Shown here: piece by piece, positions 48,505 to 51,264 of the stretch
Position numbering within the stretch: position 1 is the stretch's first letter
How the letters are laid out: the number at the start of each line of letters is the position of its first letter
Assembly: GCF_029968035.1 (NCBI RefSeq)
Contig: NZ_JASCIQ010000054.1
Coordinates: 1 to 51,264 of the forward strand
Origin: Streptomyces cavernicola
Lineage (GTDB): Bacteria; Actinomycetota; Actinomycetes; Streptomycetales; Streptomycetaceae
Reading direction: 5' to 3'
Length of the DNA: 51,264 nt
Position numbers and translations under genes: made by a program
Notes under the pieces: model-generated
Told to the model about the DNA's origin: nothing
What the model saw: the letters and a program-made list of their open reading frames with translations, nothing else
Database searches by the model: none

Positions 48505-51125
48505 AGATCACGTACCTGCTCGCCCGCGCCGACGAGTCGGGCTGCGCCGAACGCGCCGCCTGCACCCAGGCCGGGCGTCTCGCCGACCGGTGCGAGGTCG
48601 AGGTCCTCTCGGTCTTCAGGACCCGGCCCGAGCCGTCCCTGCCCGAGGCGCGCGCCCTGCCCGTACGCCATCTGATCGACCGTACGACGAGCCCCGGACG
48701 GCCGCTGCGCCCCTGCACGCTCGACGACGCCGCCCTCGACGCGCTCGCCCGCCTCCCCACCGAACTGGCCGATCCCGCCGGGGAGTCCGGCTTCGACCGC
48801 CTCGCGGACCTCGAACTGTCGGCGGCGCTCGCCGCGCTCGACACGGACGTCCTGGTCACCACCTCACCGACGCTCCTCGCCGCGGCGGTGACGCACGCAC
48901 CGGCCCGGGTGGCGACCGTGCACCAGCATCGCCGGACCGCCTCCCCCGTCGACCCGCTGCTCCTGCACGGCCCCCGGCTCGACGCCCTCGTCGCGCCGAC
49001 CGAGCGCACCCGGCTCTGGCTCGCCGAGTCCCTGGGCGGGAGCGCGCCGGAGCTCGCGGTGATCCCGTACGCCGTGCCGGACGGGTTCCGCCCGTGCGCC
49101 GACGGCGAGGGCCGCGTCGTCGTACTGGCCGCGCGGCGCACCGCCGGGCAGCGCGTCGACCACGCGATCCGAGCCTTCGCGGAGATCGCCGACGCCCACC
49201 CCGACTGGACCCTGCGGATCTTCACCGACGACGGTCGGGCGTACGGGAGCCAGTCGTACGGAAGCCAGGCGTACGAGCACGAGTCCGAGCACGAGCTGCG
49301 CCGCCTCGTCGACGCCTCCGGGCTGCACGACCGGGTCCAACTCCTCGGCCCCTGCCGGGACATGGCCGCCGAGTGGGCCAAGGCGGGGATCGGCCTGCTG
49401 ACCTCGGGGCACGACGAGACCGACCCGCCCGCCCTCATCGAGGCGCTCGCGGCCGGGGCCCCCGTGGTCGCGTACGACGTGCCGGGCGGGCCCGCCGAGA
49501 TCGTCCGGCACCGGGTCGACGGGCTGCTCGTGCCGCCGGGCGACGTGCCCGCGCTCGCCGCCGCGCTGAGCTCCCTGATGGGCGACCCGGAGACCCTCCG
49601 CGACCACGGTCTCGCCGCGCGCCGCGGCGCGTACGAGCGCTTCTCCTCGGTCCGCGTCACCGGCCTCTGGGAGGAGCTCTGCACCCGGCTCGCCGCCCGC
49701 CGCGACCGCCCGGAGCGGCTCGCCGAACGGGCCGACCGGGTCGCGGCTGCCATCGGCACGGGCGGCTGCGCCTTCCGCTCCGCCGCCCCGCGGCCGGCCG
49801 GCCCGCTGCCGTCGGCGGACGAGTCCGCGCGCGAGAACGAGCTCCTGGAGCGCGGCGCGGCCAAGCACCTCGTCCGCTCGGCGGGCCGCCTGGCCGAGGA
49901 GCGCGACGACCTGACGCTGCCCGCCGCCGTCGACCGCAACCTCCGACTGACCACCGCGGCCCTGGAGTCGTACGCCGTCCGTTACCTCCTGGTGCGCACC
50001 GGCGGTACTGCGCACACCCTCGCCGTGGACGCCGACGAGCGCGGCCACGCCCTGAAGGCGCTCGCCGAGGCGACGGCGGGCGAGGCGGTCTACGCGGAGC
50101 TGCTCGGCCCGCACACCGCCGCCCCGGGCCCGATGCTCGCCGAGCGCCTGGACCGCGTGAGCGACGTCGGCGCGGTGGGCGGGGTGAAGGTCTTCCGGCC
50201 GGTGACCACATCGACGCGCTCCCTGCAGTACGGGGCGGACGCGGCCTGCACGGTGGCGTTCTGGTCGAGGGCGCGGGACGGCGGGCCGTGGCGCGCGCCG
50301 TTCGGCTCGACGCTCGCGGGCGCGGAACTGCCGGACCTGCGGCCCTCGGCGGAGCTGACGGCAGCCGGGCGCCGCTACCCCACCCTTCAGGTCTTCACGG
50401 AGCGCCTGGCGGGCGACGTCGACTTCCCGGTGGACGCCGTCTACACCCAGGCCAACAAGGCCCGCGGCCGCGATCAACTCCGTTACTTCCTGCGGTCGTT
50501 GACGCAGTACGCGCCCTGGATCCGGCACGTCCACCTGGTGACGGCGGACGGCCGGCCACCGAGCTGGCTGGCCCCCGACCACCCGGGCCTGACCGTCGTG
50601 GCCGACACGGACGCGGCTCCGGCCGTCGAGGGCCTGTCGGAGCACTTCCTGCACTTCTCCGACGGCATGTTCCTCGGCCGCCCCACCCACCCCGACACGT
50701 TCTTCCTCAGCTCCGGCCTGCCCCGCGTCTTCTGGTCGACGACGAGCGAGCCGCCGCTCCCCGAGCACAGCACCGAGCTGCTCGGCCGCACGCTCACACA
50801 CGGCGTGCTGCAGGCCCCGTACGCGCTGCGCCGCAGCGTCCTGGCGGAGCTCGCCGAGCGCCGCCCGCCCTCCCTGCAGCAGCACTACGCGTATCTGACC
50901 GGCCGCGCCGTGCCCGGCACACTCGCGTACGAATGCGTCAACCTCGCCGACCGGGCGGGCCACGGGCAGCTCGGGCGGCTGCTGCAGTGCCGCGACAGGA
51001 CGGCGTTCCGCATCGCCGAGTCCCCGACCGGTGCCCTCCCCGAACAGGAACGGACGCTCGCACTACGGGCGTTCCTCACGGCGTACTTCCCGGTGCCCTC
51101 GCCGTACGAGAGCAGGTCGAAGTAG
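48501..51125 (+). CDS. GT4 glycosyltransferase - Stealth-family sugar-phosphate transferase fusion
   Basis: The 874-residue protein has a GT4-like N-terminal half (about 1-405; HDETDPPALIEALAAGAPVV is the E-x7-E region) and a C-terminal Stealth-like half. CR1-like VDAVYTQAN lies near 643-651, CR2-like RDQLRYFLRSLTQYAPWIRH just after, and CR3-like LSEHFLHFSDGMFLGRP near 712. Stealth proteins transfer hexose-1-phosphate to make phosphodiester-linked glycans. Here CR1 lacks the usual WVD after VYT, and CR3 has SDG where NDD is usual, so activity is uncertain. A small in-frame duplication (YGSQ twice) lies at 49241-49270. Its ATG overlaps the preceding stop. Confidence 0.82.
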   Translation: MKITYLLARADESGCAERAACTQAGRLADRCEVEVLSVFRTRPEPSLPEARALPVRHLIDRTTSPGRPLRPCTLDDAALDALARLPTELADPAGESGFDRLADLELSAALAALDTDVLVTTSPTLLAAAVTHAPARVATVHQHRRTASPVDPLLLHGPRLDALVAPTERTRLWLAESLGGSAPELAVIPYAVPDGFRPCADGEGRVVVLAARRTAGQRVDHAIRAFAEIADAHPDWTLRIFTDDGRAYGSQSYGSQAYEHESEHELRRLVDASGLHDRVQLLGPCRDMAAEWAKAGIGLLTSGHDETDPPALIEALAAGAPVVAYDVPGGPAEIVRHRVDGLLVPPGDVPALAAALSSLMGDPETLRDHGLAARRGAYERFSSVRVTGLWEELCTRLAARRDRPERLAERADRVAAAIGTGGCAFRSAAPRPAGPLPSADESARENELLERGAAKHLVRSAGRLAEERDDLTLPAAVDRNLRLTTAALESYAVRYLLVRTGGTAHTLAVDADERGHALKALAEATAGEAVYAELLGPHTAAPGPMLAERLDRVSDVGAVGGVKVFRPVTTSTRSLQYGADAACTVAFWSRARDGGPWRAPFGSTLAGAELPDLRPSAELTAAGRRYPTLQVFTERLAGDVDFPVDAVYTQANKARGRDQLRYFLRSLTQYAPWIRHVHLVTADGRPPSWLAPDHPGLTVVADTDAAPAVEGLSEHFLHFSDGMFLGRPTHPDTFFLSSGLPRVFWSTTSEPPLPEHSTELLGRTLTHGVLQAPYALRRSVLAELAERRPPSLQQHYAYLTGRAVPGTLAYECVNLADRAGHGQLGRLLQCRDRTAFRIAESPTGALPEQERTLALRAFLTAYFPVPSPYESRSK

Positions 51126-51145
51126 GCGCCGCGACCGATGGGGTC

Positions 51146-51197
51146 GGGGGGGGGGGGGGGGGGGGGGCGGGGGCGCCCCCCCCCCCCCCCCCCCCCC
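51146..51197. repeat. G22 / C22 homopolymer inverted repeat
   Basis: Twenty-two G (51146-51167), an 8-base centre (cgggggcg) and twenty-two C (51176-51197) form a perfect inverted repeat 20 bp past the stop of the GT4-Stealth gene. It could act as a hairpin or G-quadruplex, but such runs are also typical of assembly or sequencing error. The remaining 67 bp show no gene, though ggggcggggaggggagaaag resembles the right arm of the intergenic repeat. Confidence 0.85.
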
Positions 51198-51264
51198 ACG
51201 CGGCCGCTGGCTTGGGGGCCGGGGCGGGGAGGGGAGAAAGCAGCGGCGCGGCGGAGCGCCGTCA

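Overview
The window is chromosomal DNA of very high G+C content with strong GC3 bias, GTG/TTG starts and many ATGA/GTGA start-stop overlaps. Gene content and order (malic enzyme, HelD-type protein, nnaR-narK, matAB-like genes, ssrA-smpB-ctp-ftsX-ftsE-prfB, pkaB-pkaA) point to Streptomyces, in a syntenic block resembling the SCO2950-SCO2985 part of the S. coelicolor chromosome. That comparison is from memory; no search was run. Only two genes meet the window edges: a malic enzyme gene cut at the left, and a Stealth-family gene that ends just before a G22/C22 homopolymer hairpin at the right.

Layout. 1-4978: start of the malic enzyme gene (cut), a structured non-coding stretch ending in a strong terminator, a HelD/UvrD-like RNA-polymerase-associated helicase, a CGNR zinc-finger regulator, and the nitrate regulator nnaR. 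5206-6582: the nitrate/nitrite transporter narK. 6688-10858: a translationally coupled three-gene operon that looks like an Ica-type exopolysaccharide (PNAG) machine: a membrane-anchored low-complexity protein (matA-like), a deacetylase-glycosyltransferase fusion (matB-like) and an acyltransferase-3 protein. 11063-13443: divergent LysR regulator and MFS efflux protein. 13265-15940: D,D-carboxypeptidase (S13), whose 3' end overlaps the MFS gene, and a secreted PHB-depolymerase-like esterase. 16045-22683: the actinobacterial trans-translation and division block (ssrA, smpB, S41 protease, ftsX, ftsE, prfB), interrupted by a small zinc-ribbon membrane protein and a sortase substrate with Thr-Asp-Pro repeats. 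22779-29946: two membrane Ser/Thr kinases (pkaB, pkaA) and, divergent to pkaA, a giant FHA/FtsK-like protein with a modified P-loop. 30324-33995: a CUT1-type sugar ABC importer without its own ATPase, one permease of which carries an insertion of about 170 residues.

34243-51125 is a cell-surface glycopolymer region. It holds three multidomain GT2/CDP-glycerol-glycerophosphotransferase (TagF-like) proteins, a GT4 glycosyltransferase, three methyltransferases (one TylF-type), a GT4-Stealth phosphotransferase fusion and an unrecognised beta-rich protein. The minus-strand part (47060 down to 37763) looks like one transcription unit and its last three genes overlap by 4 nt each. The likely product is a substituted poly(polyol-phosphate) or teichoic-acid-like wall polymer; its chemistry cannot be read from the sequence.

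A recurrent intergenic element links the window: five copies (about 3606, 5111, 30027, 37567 and 47172) share conserved boxes, and the copy between two convergent genes has 22-bp inverted ends. Other unexplained structures are five ACAACTG direct repeats with an exact 16-bp period, a 19-bp tandem repeat that copies a gene's stop codon, and several isolated perfect palindromes in promoter regions.
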